A stretch of DNA of 39,890 bases from DASZIT01 sp052143315 (GTDB lineage Bacteria > Actinomycetota > Acidimicrobiia > Acidimicrobiales > RAAP-2), in the NCBI GenBank assembly GCA_052143315.1, contig JBKQTE010000026.1:1-39890 (forward strand). The letters run 5' to 3'. Shown one piece after another: positions 1 through 7,763 of this stretch. Below the pieces are notes generated by a model. The model saw only the letters and a list, made by a program, of their open reading frames with translations, searched no databases and was not told the origin of the DNA. A program made the translations under genes and the position numbers. Position 1 is the stretch's first letter. Each line of letters opens with the position of its first letter.

Positions 1-567
1 GTCCCGACAGATGTGAATCTGCTGCGGCAAGTGGCAGGCAAACAGAGCGCGCTGGCCATCTTCGACATCGGGAAACTTGAATTCCTCTACATCACACGGC
101 TGCCATCGGCAAGTTCCATGCAATCACTCACCGACCCCGCCTTCACGAAGCGCTATTGGCGGCACCAAAGGGCTGGTGCGAAGACCTTCCGTTCGGACTG
201 GAAGAAGGGCTCGCCCTACGACTTGGCGCACGAGGGGGTCGGGCTCGTCGTGAGCGACCCCGAGCAGGTGATCCTGGAGTCCGATCCCCACCGCCGGCTG
301 GCCTATACCTGGCACACGTTCACTCCCGAGTGGGCCGCCCAGGTCGGCATGGACGAAGCCACCGCCGAAGCCTGGCGGGCTGAACCCCGCTCCAAGGTCG
401 CCTTCGACATCGAGGACACCGGGCACGGTGTGGTCAAGCTCATGGTCGTCCACGACGGCTTCGAGCCTGGTAGCGACGTTCTCCAGGGCATCTCCAACGG
501 CTGGCCAGCCGTCTTCGCCAGTCTGAAGACCCTGCTCGAGACAGGGGCGGCCTTGCCCGGGTCGTAG
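1..567 (+). CDS. SRPBCC/AHSA1-type domain protein, possibly 5'-partial
   Basis: The reading frame is open from the first base of the window. The first usable start inside it is GTG at 13, so the gene may begin upstream of the window. The segment LEFLYITRLPSASSMQSLTD followed by PAFTKRYW matches the opening strand and helix of AHSA1/SRPBCC (START-fold) proteins, whose usual form is 'EFVYVTYI...LTDPEFTRRYW'. The tail, with a Gly-Trp motif before a final helix (NGWPAVFASLKTLLETG), fits the closing helix of the fold. Such proteins bind hydrophobic ligands or act as Hsp90 co-activator relatives, and in actinobacteria they often sit beside ArsR regulators. No ligand can be named. The family call is fairly secure; the N-terminus is not. 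Confidence 0.7.
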   Translation, partial: VPTDVNLLRQVAGKQSALAIFDIGKLEFLYITRLPSASSMQSLTDPAFTKRYWRHQRAGAKTFRSDWKKGSPYDLAHEGVGLVVSDPEQVILESDPHRRLAYTWHTFTPEWAAQVGMDEATAEAWRAEPRSKVAFDIEDTGHGVVKLMVVHDGFEPGSDVLQGISNGWPAVFASLKTLLETGAALPGS

Positions 568-740
568 GACGGGACAGAGGCGGGCGGATCCGCTGAAGTG
601 TTGGTTGAAGGAGTGATCGCTAGGGGTGTGGACCGACGGCCCCGGAACCTTCGCCGAGGTTTCCGTCAGCCCGTTCGCCGGAGCCCCGGGACACCGTGTC
701 CGCAAGACCGCTGCCCTTTCTGAGTGCCCCTCGGCGGCAC

Positions 741-1367
741 TCAGAACGACAGGCTGACAGCCCCGGGAGCCAGACCCTCGGGGCCGAAGATCCCGGCGTC
801 GTTGAAGGTCACGCCTGGGATGACCTGCGACTGCTTGACCCCCATCGTCGCCGCGCACAGGGGGCAGATCAGCACCACGCCGCCGTCGCTGATGAAATTC
901 GCCAGCTGGGTCTTGATCGGCGGCTCGGTGCGGAAGTGCAGGGTCGGCGACAGCGTCCGCCGGGCGAGGGCGGGAGCGTGCACATCGAGGAAGAGCGTTG
1001 TGGGCCGTCCGGCCGCCAGGGACCGGTTGGCCAGGCTGATCGCCAGGTTGATCTTCCAGAGGTCGGTCGTCGTGTACGAGGTCTGGTGCTGGGGATTGGG
1101 ACCCTCCGTCAGCATGATGAGGACCCGGTCCGAGATGGTCGTGGGCGCGGCGGCGCTGGTGACCGTCGGCACCGCGCCGGGGTCCGTCGCCGCGCCGCCG
1201 ACCGCGCCGGGCGGCGCCACGAGTCCGATGAGCACGCCCAGGCTACCCATCAGCACGAGAGCGCCCGGGCGCCGGTACTGCCGCCGGCATATCCCGGCCG
1301 GTGCCGTGCCGGCACGTCGCTCGCCGGTCTCCGCCTGGTCCGCTCCCGCCCCTGTCCTGATCGCCAT
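741..1367 (-). CDS. Exported DsrE/DsrF-like protein
   Basis: ATG at 1367 is chosen because GGGGAG lies 5 nt upstream; an in-frame start at 1454 lacks such a site. The 208-residue product begins with a basic stretch and a hydrophobic segment (ALVLMGSLGVLIGLVAPPGA), so it is probably exported. The rest follows the DsrE/YchN fold: a strand RVLIMLTEGP, a helix DLWKINLAISLANRSLAAG, a strand TTLFLDVHAPAL, a helix with PPIKTQLANFISDGG, then VVLICPLCAATMGV and a closing VIPGV. The Cys pair in CPLC is where DsrE-family proteins carry their active cysteine. Known members relay sulfur in the cytoplasm, so a signal sequence suggests a periplasmic or cell-surface role. Converges with the preceding gene. 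Confidence 0.75.
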   Translation of the reverse strand: MAIRTGAGADQAETGERRAGTAPAGICRRQYRRPGALVLMGSLGVLIGLVAPPGAVGGAATDPGAVPTVTSAAAPTTISDRVLIMLTEGPNPQHQTSYTTTDLWKINLAISLANRSLAAGRPTTLFLDVHAPALARRTLSPTLHFRTEPPIKTQLANFISDGGVVLICPLCAATMGVKQSQVIPGVTFNDAGIFGPEGLAPGAVSLSF

Positions 1368-1708
1368 GTCCGCTCCCCGCAGTTCCCGGCCCGGGTACAT
1401 CCCGAGTGGCGGTACACCGTAGTGTCGTCCTCCGGCCGGTGCCCGACCCGGCAACGGGGTCCGGTGCGACGTTCCCAGACCGGTGCCGAACGACGTGCCG
1501 GGGCCGCCGTGCGCGGATCATGGCCGCCCCGGTCCCGACGTGGGCGAGGGAGCCCTCGTCAGGCGCCCCCGGGACAGCACGGCGGTGATCTGGTCACCTC
1601 CAAGGGCTGAGCTGCAACTCCGGAGTGAAGAAGGACATGACGCCGGCTGTGGGCGCACTATCAGCCGACGGGTGCTTGCCAACCGCCAACCGCCCATGAA
1701 CGGCACTT
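1368..1708. other. 341-bp divergent gap, no gene seen
   Basis: This gap separates the minus-strand DsrE-like gene from a plus-strand small membrane protein. Open frames crossing it have Arg/Pro-rich translations without hydrophobic or domain-like pattern and look like chance high-GC frames. I recognise no promoter hexamers, hairpin or RNA gene with confidence, though promoters for the flanking divergent genes are expected here. Confidence 0.4.
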
Positions 1709-2065
1709 ATGCCGCAGTCGGCCCCAGGTGAGGCGAAGGGCAAGCCTTGGCCCCGCCACCGTCGGCGGCGGTTGATGTTGCGGGTTTCGGCAAGACTGCC
1801 ACCTATGGTGGGCTTACTCCTGACCGTGACCTTCGCGTGCGGTGTCCTAATTGCTGTCGCCCATGTCGTGAATCAGCGATTCGTCGCCCCTGTCTACGAC
1901 GTCGTGGCGAATCTCACTGCCTTCGGATGTGCTGTAGGGGCATCCCTATTGCTCAACCATCCGGTCCCCGCGATCCTGTCAGGCGTGGCCATCTTGTGCT
2001 GGCTTGTTCTTGCAAGGCGAACGGTCCTCGATCGCCGCGAACGACGTGAAGAAGAACCTCGCTGA
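1709..2065 (+). CDS. Small membrane protein, unknown function
   Basis: The 118-residue product has a basic N-terminus (PRHRRRRLMLR), then three hydrophobic stretches: about residues 33-53 (MVGLLLTVTFACGVLIAVAHV), 66-82 (NLTAFGCAVGASLLLNH) and 86-102 (PAILSGVAILCWLVLAR), and an Arg/Glu-rich tail (LDRRERREEEPR). This fits an inner-membrane protein with cytoplasmic basic ends. I do not recognise a family. No strong ribosome site precedes ATG 1709, and in-frame ATGs at 1775 or 1805 are alternatives. An overlapping minus-strand frame lacks any protein-like pattern. Confidence 0.5.
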   Translation: MPQSAPGEAKGKPWPRHRRRRLMLRVSARLPPMVGLLLTVTFACGVLIAVAHVVNQRFVAPVYDVVANLTAFGCAVGASLLLNHPVPAILSGVAILCWLVLARRTVLDRRERREEEPR

Positions 2066-2176
2066 ATCAGAGACTGACGGCCGAGTGACCCGACGACTCG
2101 TTGACGCTGACCGACCGGGAGGTGCCGGTGCCGAGTGGGTTCGGCCCACGTTGGGGGCATCACATATAACGCTGGC

Positions 2177-2258
2177 TGCGGGTCGATACGTCCGTCTCGA
2201 AATCCCAGTGGCGCTTGACGATGGCGATCGCCGCGCTCAGGCACTCTCGGACGTGTCA
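2177..2258. repeat. Dispersed intergenic element, copy B
   Basis: This segment aligns without gaps to positions 4207-4288 with 60 of 82 identical bases. The best-conserved blocks are the start (TGCGGGT, then GATACGTCCG), the centre (GGCGCTTG, CGAT) and the end (TCGG, CGTGT). It ends 49 bp before the GTG of the broken beta-propeller lipoprotein gene. It is too long and even to be a promoter match. It may be a mobile or cassette-boundary repeat, or a decayed coding fragment (see findings). Confidence 0.5.
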
Positions 2259-2307
2259 CCGTGAGCCCAGACAGCGGGGCTATCGTGCGATCCATGGGCG
2301 GATCCGG

Positions 2308-3246
2308 GTGAATCACGTCTCGGTAGCAAGCGGCAGATGGCCTAGGCTGACGGCAACATTGGCGGGAGTTGTGGCGGCCATTCTCATGACGGCTTGCGGT
2401 GGCGGTGCGGTCAGTTCTGGTCCGCCGTTCCCAACGGGGGCGGATATCGTCTACGTCAACAATGCAGCAGGCATCCTTCCCGTCAACCTGAGCACTCACG
2501 CTGTCGGTCATCTGATGACCGAGCCAATCTAGAACCCGAACAGCGAGGTGCTCGTCGCTGCGGATGGGAAGACGGCCTTCGTGAACGGTGGACACGGCCT
2601 CGTTCCGCTCAATCTCGTCACTGGGAGATTCGGCACGCCGTTCCTCCAGTCGAGGAAGTGGGGTGCCTTCGCCGTGGCGCCCAACGGGCGCACCATCTAC
2701 ATGACGAACGTTCCCGGCCTGAACGCAATCGTCCCCCTCGACGCCCGCACTGGCCTCCTCGGTAGGCCAATTCCTGTGCCTGGCCTTCCAATTGGCATCA
2801 GCATCGCTCCAAACGGGATGACCGCCTACGTCGTGACCGAAGGTGGCGCTGACATCACACCGGTCAACTTGTCCACGGGGGCCTTAGGCCAAGTCATCCA
2901 GGTCCCTGACGGTGTCAACGCTCTTGCCATTGCGCCGGGAGGTGTCATGGCCTACGCCACCGGAGCTGGCGGTCTTGCCGTTGGGAAGGTTCAGTACAGC
3001 TACGTCACGCCCATCAATCTTGCCGAAGGGGTGGCCGAGCCGCCGATCCCTCTGCTCCATGCGCCCTACGGCATTGCCCTTGCGCCTGACGGTCGTACGG
3101 CCTACGTGACCGGAGGTGAGGCGGGGCCACCCATTCCACCGGACGTGACCGAGATTGACCTGGCGACCGGCAAGGTGAGTGGCAGCTTTTCGGTCCCCGG
3201 TGGGGCGAACGGCATTGTCAATGCCACCTCGGGAGCTGGCGGTTAG
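2308..3246 (+). pseudogene. YncE/YVTN-like beta-propeller lipoprotein, interrupted by one amber codon
   Basis: Two open stretches in the same frame are separated only by TAG at 2530-2532. Read through, they give 312 residues. The N-terminus from GTG 2308 has a hydrophobic segment ending in a lipobox (ILMTAC, then Gly-Gly-Gly), so a lipidated exported protein is expected. After that come blades of the form 'PNGRTIYMTN ... NAIVPLDARTG', 'PNGMTAYVVT ... ITPVNLSTG', 'PDGRTAYVTG ... VTEIDLATG', the YncE/40-residue YVTN beta-propeller pattern. The codon replaced is probably CAG (Gln), a single C-to-T change. The downstream part keeps coding character, so the lesion is recent, a sequencing error, or read through. 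Such surface propellers bind partners or DNA; the substrate is unknown. Confidence 0.8.
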
Positions 3247-3495
3247 CACTTGGATCGGTTGATGGAGCTTCATGCGGTAGCGGATGCGTAGACATTGCAC
3301 GAAGGCTGTGCTCCCGCCGAGTTGAGCGGGTATCCCTGATCGGGTGAGTGGCTGCTATCGAGAGGGCCGAATGGACTATGTCGGGCGTGGATCCCCAGGG
3401 CCCATCTTTCACGATGCAGAGTAAGATGCGAATCCAGTTCGTCAGTACTTTCAGAGGGCTGACCAGGACAAGGTCGGGGGCGGGAGATAGAAGCA

Positions 3496-4110
3496 GTGGC
3501 CCAAGGTGCGGAGGACGGAGAGAAAGACGAAGCGACTGATGGCGATGATGATGGCCCATTCCCAATGTTTCCGCTCGGTCAGCGAAGTCAGTGGCTTCTC
3601 GGATCCTCCGAAGGAGTCCTCGGTAAAGCTCCTCGGATTTCGGAGCCCAAGGAGTCAACTCCCCTGGAAGCCTCCGAGCCTGAGGATGTAATCCCATCCA
3701 TTGCTTTGTGGGCCATGAAGTACCTGAGACATGGGTGGTTCAGCTCGTCGTCCGGCTCCGATGCGATGGACCGTATTCGCTGGAGATCGGCAGTCGGAGA
3801 CGAACCGGCGCTGTATGTCATTGACGATGGCTACGACCATTGCATGGTGGCGAGAATCGTGGGATCGTCGCCGGACGGATGTACATACTGCCTTGTGGCA
3901 CGCATCTTAAGGTTGGATTTTGAGGAAGTACGCAATGGTGAGATGGACCCATCCGGACTCTTCTCACTGGGGAAGGGATTCACCTTGTGTGGCGTAGTAG
4001 CCGGGTCCATCTCAAATGTGGTTCGAGTGGCAAGCTACCGTCGGCTCAAAGACGTCCCAGCAGACTTTCTCCCCCCTTCAGGATTCATCGAGTTCGCCTC
4101 AGCGCTTTGA
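3496..4110 (+). CDS. Unrecognised 204-residue protein
   Basis: GTG 3496 follows GGGAG about 10 nt upstream. The first 70 residues are acidic and low-complexity (EDGEKDEATDGDDDG), probably disordered. Residues of about 70-200 look folded: a predicted helix (IALWAMKYLRHGWFS), then strands (PALYVIDDGYDHCMVARIVG, TYCLVARILRLDFEEV), a Gly-Leu-Phe-Ser turn and a strand FTLCGVVAG. No signal peptide or membrane segment is seen. I do not recognise the family. Base composition is visibly less GC-rich than in the conserved block downstream, suggesting acquired DNA. Alternating hydrophobic positions support a real gene. Confidence 0.55.
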   Translation: MAQGAEDGEKDEATDGDDDGPFPMFPLGQRSQWLLGSSEGVLGKAPRISEPKESTPLEASEPEDVIPSIALWAMKYLRHGWFSSSSGSDAMDRIRWRSAVGDEPALYVIDDGYDHCMVARIVGSSPDGCTYCLVARILRLDFEEVRNGEMDPSGLFSLGKGFTLCGVVAGSISNVVRVASYRRLKDVPADFLPPSGFIEFASAL

Positions 4111-4437
4111 GTCGCTAAGAGGCGGAGTGAATGGACTGACAGGCCGAAAGCTCTATCACGCTGGTGTCGTTCTTGTAGTCCGAGTCCCCTGCCCCCAATC
4201 ACCGGGTGCGGGTGGATACGTCCGCCGTGAGTGGTCCGGGGCGCTTGCCGATCGCGAGCGTCACGCTCTGGCACATTCGGGCGTGTGGAAACGTGTCGCC
4301 CGGCTCTGTCGGTAGGGGGAGCCGGCCCGCCTGGGGACCCCTGGCCCTGGATTGGGCGTCCGTCGGCATCCAACCGCTGCACATGACGACGATCTAGCCT
4401 CGCCAGGCACCCACGGCACCTGGAGTTGAGGAACTGG
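4111..4437. other. 327-bp gap carrying dispersed element copy A
   Basis: No gene is supported here. Frames across the gap translate to Arg/Pro/Gly-rich peptides. The 82-bp repeat at 4207-4288 is the main content. The last 15 bases carry the ribosome-binding site (GAGG) of the acetyltransferase gene at 4438. No promoter hexamers stand out. Confidence 0.4.
4207..4288. repeat. Dispersed intergenic element, copy A
   Basis: The segment is 60/82 identical, ungapped, to 2177-2258. Its last 31 bases (4258-4288) are 25/31 identical to 7270-7300. The 3' part contains CACGC and GCGTG arms about 14 nt apart that could pair. It lies 149 bp upstream of the acetyltransferase start. All copies sit between genes in the accessory region. 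Confidence 0.5.
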
Positions 4438-4980
4438 ATGGACGAAAGTCAGTGGATCGGGGTCAGATCGCCGGAGTTCCGCGCCATTCTCGAACGGATC
4501 AAGGTGGCGACCCGACTTTCCTCCAAGCTCAGCGGATACTGCATGGACGAAACGGAGTCGATCCGAGAAGTCTTCGAGGAGCTGATCGGCAAGCCCGTCG
4601 GCGACTCCTTCTCGCTCATCCCTCCCTTCTACGCGGATTACGGGCTGAACATCACCATCGGTCGGGCCGTCTTCGTCGGTTACCAGTGCATGTTCACTGG
4701 TCACGGAGCCATCGACATCGCGGACGAGGTCATGATCGCGAACAAGGTCAACCTGGTCACGGCCGGTCATCCCGTCGAGCCGGACAAACGGCGGGCATAC
4801 ATCACCGTGGAACCGATCACGGTCGAGACAAACGTGTGGATCGGATCTGCCGCCACGGTCTTGCCCGGTGTGACCATCGGAGCTGACTCCGTCGTCGCAG
4901 CCGGTGCGGTCGTGACGCATGATGTCCCTCCGGCGACCCTTGTGGCGGGTGTGCCAGCGACTGTCATCAGGCATCTATAG
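4438..4980 (+). CDS. Sugar O-acetyltransferase (maltose/galactoside acetyltransferase family)
   Basis: ATG 4438 is preceded by GAGG at good spacing; a TTG at 4426 is less likely. The 180-residue product has the helical Maa/LacA/NodL N-terminal segment, then PPFYADYGLNITIG, the hallmark opening of the left-handed beta-helix. Hexapeptide turns follow (IDIADEVMIANKVNLVTAGH, VETNVWIGSAATVLPGVTIG, ADSVVAAGAVVTHDVPP), and it ends in the usual GVPATVIRHL. The His in TAGHPV corresponds to the catalytic His of LacA and Maa. It should transfer acetyl from acetyl-CoA to a sugar hydroxyl in the cytoplasm. Length is normal for the family. The acceptor is unknown; no polysaccharide gene is adjacent. Confidence 0.88.
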   Translation: MDESQWIGVRSPEFRAILERIKVATRLSSKLSGYCMDETESIREVFEELIGKPVGDSFSLIPPFYADYGLNITIGRAVFVGYQCMFTGHGAIDIADEVMIANKVNLVTAGHPVEPDKRRAYITVEPITVETNVWIGSAATVLPGVTIGADSVVAAGAVVTHDVPPATLVAGVPATVIRHL

Positions 4981-5107
4981 CGGCACTCGGTGGCTTGGGC
5001 CGGTTCGGCACTGGGAATGTCGATCCGCCGAACGCTCAGAGCAAAGGCACGGGTGAGGTAGGCCGCTGGTTGAGGCGGGGTCGGTCTGACTGTCAGCCAT
5101 CGCAATT

Positions 5108-5419
5108 GTGCGGATGAGCGCCCGGCTGACAACCGTGCCAGGCTCCGGGGGTGCGAAGATTCCGATGCGTTGGCTGAGGGCAGTTCTCATCGCGGGACTC
5201 ATCATGGGCGCCGTGGGAGTCGTACTGCTCCTCACCCTCAGGCACCATCATCAGATCTGTATCGCACCATACGGATCGCCAATCGCTTCCGCGCATCCTG
5301 CGCCATCGAGGGGTGACTGTTCGCTAGTTAGCTGGCTCTACTACTTGGGCCTTGGGACCATCGTCATTGGGGCCCTGCTTACGCTCGGGCCGGTGGCAGC
5401 CAGGACTTGGAACCGATGA
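5108..5419 (+). CDS. Small two-span membrane protein, unknown function
   Basis: Up to 103 residues from GTG 5108; ATG 5165 (MRWLRAVLIAG) is an equally plausible start giving 84 residues. It has two hydrophobic segments, about residues 24-43 (AVLIAGLIMGAVGVVLLLTL) and 75-94 (WLYYLGLGTIVIGALLTLGP). Between them is a loop with two Cys residues (HHHQICIAP and GDCSLV) that could form a disulfide outside the cell. Its architecture resembles the 99-residue protein at 7385-7684: two spans and a two-Cys loop. No family is recognised. Confidence 0.5.
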   Translation: MRMSARLTTVPGSGGAKIPMRWLRAVLIAGLIMGAVGVVLLLTLRHHHQICIAPYGSPIASAHPAPSRGDCSLVSWLYYLGLGTIVIGALLTLGPVAARTWNR

Positions 5420-5594
5420 GCCACCTTACTTTGGCGAGCTCCATTGAGATCGGTCCCGTGACCGGTCGGGCGAGGCCGCGTCACTCATCGCCGGTCGGTC
5501 GTGATTGCCGTCGGTCGGGAGTCAGGCAGGGTGGGCGCCCATTGCTCCGGTTCACGGGGAAGGGCACCGAGACCCGAGGGAAGCCGTGCGTTGG

Positions 5595-6332
5595 TTAGGG
5601 CGTCCGCCGGCGCAGCGTCATAGCACCAAGCGCCAGTGCGGCGACGAGGAAACCCCCGACGACAATCATGTCCACGAGAAACTGGGTGGTGACGGCAGCG
5701 TGAGTGCTCAGCTGCTGGGTGGCGTCGACGACATAGGACATCGGCAACAAGTATGAAACCCAATGCAGGAAGGTGGGCAACTCGGAACGCGGCACGATGA
5801 TCCCGCACAAGAGGAGCTGCGGAAGAATGAAGGCGGGCATGAACTGCACGGCCTGGAACTCGGTGGCGGCGAGCGCGCTCACCGACAGGCCCAGAGCCAT
5901 GCCCAGCAGGGCGTCGAGCACCGCCACCACTACGACCAACCACGCATCGCCGCGCACCGACATGCCGTAGGGGCCGAAGCACAATCCGGAGACCACCAGG
6001 GCCTGGACGATGGCGGCCATCCCAAATGCGATCGCGTAGCCGAGTACGAAGTCGGCCTTCCCCATTGGCATGGTGAGCAGGCGTTCGAGCGTTCCGCCCG
6101 TGCGCTCTCGCAAGGTGGCTACCGACGTCACCAGGAACATCACGATCAGCGGGAAGATGCCCAGCAGCTGTGGCCCGAAGACATCGAAGTCGTGGTCGCG
6201 GCCGTGGAGGATCCAGGCCAACAGCCCCATGAGCACCGCCGGGACGGCCACCAGCAGGGCCACCGTGCGCGGGTCGTGGCACAGCTGTCGGAGCACCCGT
6301 CCAGCGGTGGCATGCATCCGGCGCCAGGTCAC
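5595..6332 (-). CDS. ABC-2 type transporter permease
   Basis: GTG 6332 is chosen because it overlaps the stop of the upstream ATPase gene by 4 nt (GTGA), implying translational coupling; the frame opens further upstream without support. The 245-residue product has six hydrophobic segments in ABC-2 order, starting with TVALLVAVPAVLMGLLAWIL and ending with MIVVGGFLVAALALGAMTL. It includes the family motif region VATLRERTGGTLERLLTMPM after the second span and a loop PRSELPTFLHWVSYLLPMSY near the last. It forms the membrane half of a drug, lipid or polysaccharide exporter with the neighbouring ATPase. Direction is presumably outward; cargo is unknown. Confidence 0.88.
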   Translation of the reverse strand: MTWRRMHATAGRVLRQLCHDPRTVALLVAVPAVLMGLLAWILHGRDHDFDVFGPQLLGIFPLIVMFLVTSVATLRERTGGTLERLLTMPMGKADFVLGYAIAFGMAAIVQALVVSGLCFGPYGMSVRGDAWLVVVVAVLDALLGMALGLSVSALAATEFQAVQFMPAFILPQLLLCGIIVPRSELPTFLHWVSYLLPMSYVVDATQQLSTHAAVTTQFLVDMIVVGGFLVAALALGAMTLRRRTP

Positions 6333-7105
6333 GGGCCCTCCGTACCGGCTACTGGGCCGCCGCGCTCGACGAACGCTTCGCCCTCGATCAGCGCCACGAA
6401 CGCCGACTCGAAATCCTCGCAAGCCGTGCTCGACAGCAGACCCTCGGGGGTGGTATCCGCCAGGATCCGGCCGTCGCGCATGAGCAGCAACCGCTCACAG
6501 CGCTCGGCCTCGTCCATGACGTGGCTGGAGACAAGCAGGGTTGTCCCGGCTGCCGCCAGCCGGTGGAAGAGCGACCACAGGCTCCGGCGCAGCAGCGGGT
6601 CGAGACCGACCGTGGGCTCGTCGAGCACGAGAAGGCTCGGCGAGCCCAAGAGCGCGGTGGCCAGCGACACGCGCGCCCGTTCGCCACCTGACAGCCGTCC
6701 CACCATGGAGGCGGCATGGTCGCAGAGGTCGACGTCGGCCAGCACGCGCTCGACAGCCTCCGCAGATGCGCCGAGTATGGTGGCGAAGTACGACAAGTTC
6801 TCCCGTACGGTGAGGTCCCCGTAGACCGAGGGCACCTGGGTGACATATCCCACCCGGTCGCGCAGCGGCGGCGACCCCGCCGGCTCGCCGAGCAGGGTAA
6901 CGGTCCCCGAGGTCACCACCTGCGTGCCCACCAGGGATCGCATAAGCGTCGTCTTGCCGCTACCGCTCGGTCCCAGCAGGCCCACCAGCGTCCCCGCGTC
7001 GAGGTCGAAGCTCACGTCGTCTACCGCGCGTGTCCGACCGCGCACGACCGTCAAATTCTCCACGCGGACCGCGGGGGCCGTCAACACCGGAGCCCGGCTG
7101 GTCAC
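6329..7105 (-). CDS. ABC transporter ATP-binding protein (ABC-2 exporter)
   Basis: The start is GTG 7105, with AGGA about 8 nt upstream; the frame extends to 7288 but the extra segment is Arg/Gly-rich. The 258-residue protein has all NBD motifs: Walker A GPSGSGKT (45-52), Q-loop Gln 90, signature LSGGE (138-142), Walker B LLVLDEP (158-164) and the H-loop His in LLVSSHVMDEAE. Drug-exporter (DrrA/CcmA-like) features include the 'PTVGLDPLLRR' D-loop and the C-terminal 'RILADTTPEGLL'. It energises the permease encoded directly downstream with a 4-nt overlap. The pair is a complete minimal exporter without a regulator gene next to it. Confidence 0.9.
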   Translation of the reverse strand: MTSRAPVLTAPAVRVENLTVVRGRTRAVDDVSFDLDAGTLVGLLGPSGSGKTTLMRSLVGTQVVTSGTVTLLGEPAGSPPLRDRVGYVTQVPSVYGDLTVRENLSYFATILGASAEAVERVLADVDLCDHAASMVGRLSGGERARVSLATALLGSPSLLVLDEPTVGLDPLLRRSLWSLFHRLAAAGTTLLVSSHVMDEAERCERLLLMRDGRILADTTPEGLLSSTACEDFESAFVALIEGEAFVERGGPVAGTEGP

Positions 7106-7269
7106 GGGATCATCCTGGCAGATCGCCGCGCTGGCCGCAGTAGACCGTACGGGACCCACATTGCGTCGCTCATGCCCATGATTGGGCCGAACACCGAGGC
7201 GAGCGCTCACAAACCCGCCGGCTGGTGCCCCCCAATGGCGCTGACAGTGCATCCCCAACTGACGGGAGG

Positions 7270-7300
7270 GCGTCACACTCCGGCACATCGAAGCGTGTGG
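7270..7300. repeat. Dispersed intergenic element, partial copy C
   Basis: These 31 bases match 4258-4288 at 25 positions, including GCGTCAC, GGCACAT and GCGTGTGG. Only the 3' third of the 82-bp element is recognisable. It sits in the divergent gap between the ABC ATPase gene and the plus-strand membrane-protein gene at 7385. Confidence 0.4.
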
Positions 7301-7384
7301 ATAACGGCTGAGCCGCTGATGTCCGCTGCTCGATTAGCTCACGTTCGACGGAACAAATCCGGTCACTCGTGGAGAGATTTGGGC

Positions 7385-7684
7385 GTGGAGAAGTGGTGGG
7401 AGACCCGAGCCGGACGGACCCTGATCGTCGTGTGCTCGACACTTACGTTTGCGGCCCTCGGTCTGCTTTGGCTGCACGCAACTGGACGCTGGGGAGGAGG
7501 GCCGTACTGCACGGGCGAAGCCCCTACCCCCCATGGAGTCGCACTCGCCTGCGTCAACACCTCACCAAATTGGGGCTGGGTGGTCTTCGGGGCGTTATTC
7601 GGTGCTCTACTCGGATGCTTCGGGGCCGCCACAGGACTCAGGAATTACAGCCGGAGTCGGCGAAGCCCTGGCTGTAATCGCTGA
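7385..7684 (+). CDS. Small two-span membrane protein, unknown function
   Basis: GTG 7385 has GGAGAG 8 nt upstream, a clear start. The 99-residue product has two hydrophobic segments, about residues 13-31 (LIVVCSTLTFAALGLLWLH) and 66-85 (GWVVFGALFGALLGCFGAAT). A loop between them contains two Cys (PYCTGEA and LACVNT), and a basic tail follows. The likely topology places the two-Cys loop outside. Its plan parallels the membrane protein at 5108-5419, suggesting related genes, though sequence identity is low. No family recognised. Confidence 0.6.
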   Translation: MEKWWETRAGRTLIVVCSTLTFAALGLLWLHATGRWGGGPYCTGEAPTPHGVALACVNTSPNWGWVVFGALFGALLGCFGAATGLRNYSRSRRSPGCNR

Positions 7685-7763
7685 TCGCCGGCTCGGCGGG
7701 ACACTTCGACGCCGAGGCAGGTGGCCCTACGGATCGTGCCCCGGGATCGAAGGAGCGAGCCAA

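Noticed and set aside
1894..2595. 233-codon minus-strand frame over the small membrane protein and lipoprotein start
   Set aside because: Arg/Pro/His-rich, and the plus strand has a membrane-protein pattern and a lipobox in the same interval.
2177..7300. Integron attC sites as explanation for the 82-bp element
   Set aside because: No GTTRRRY/RYYYAAC core pairs flank the copies, genes lie on both strands, and no integrase is present.
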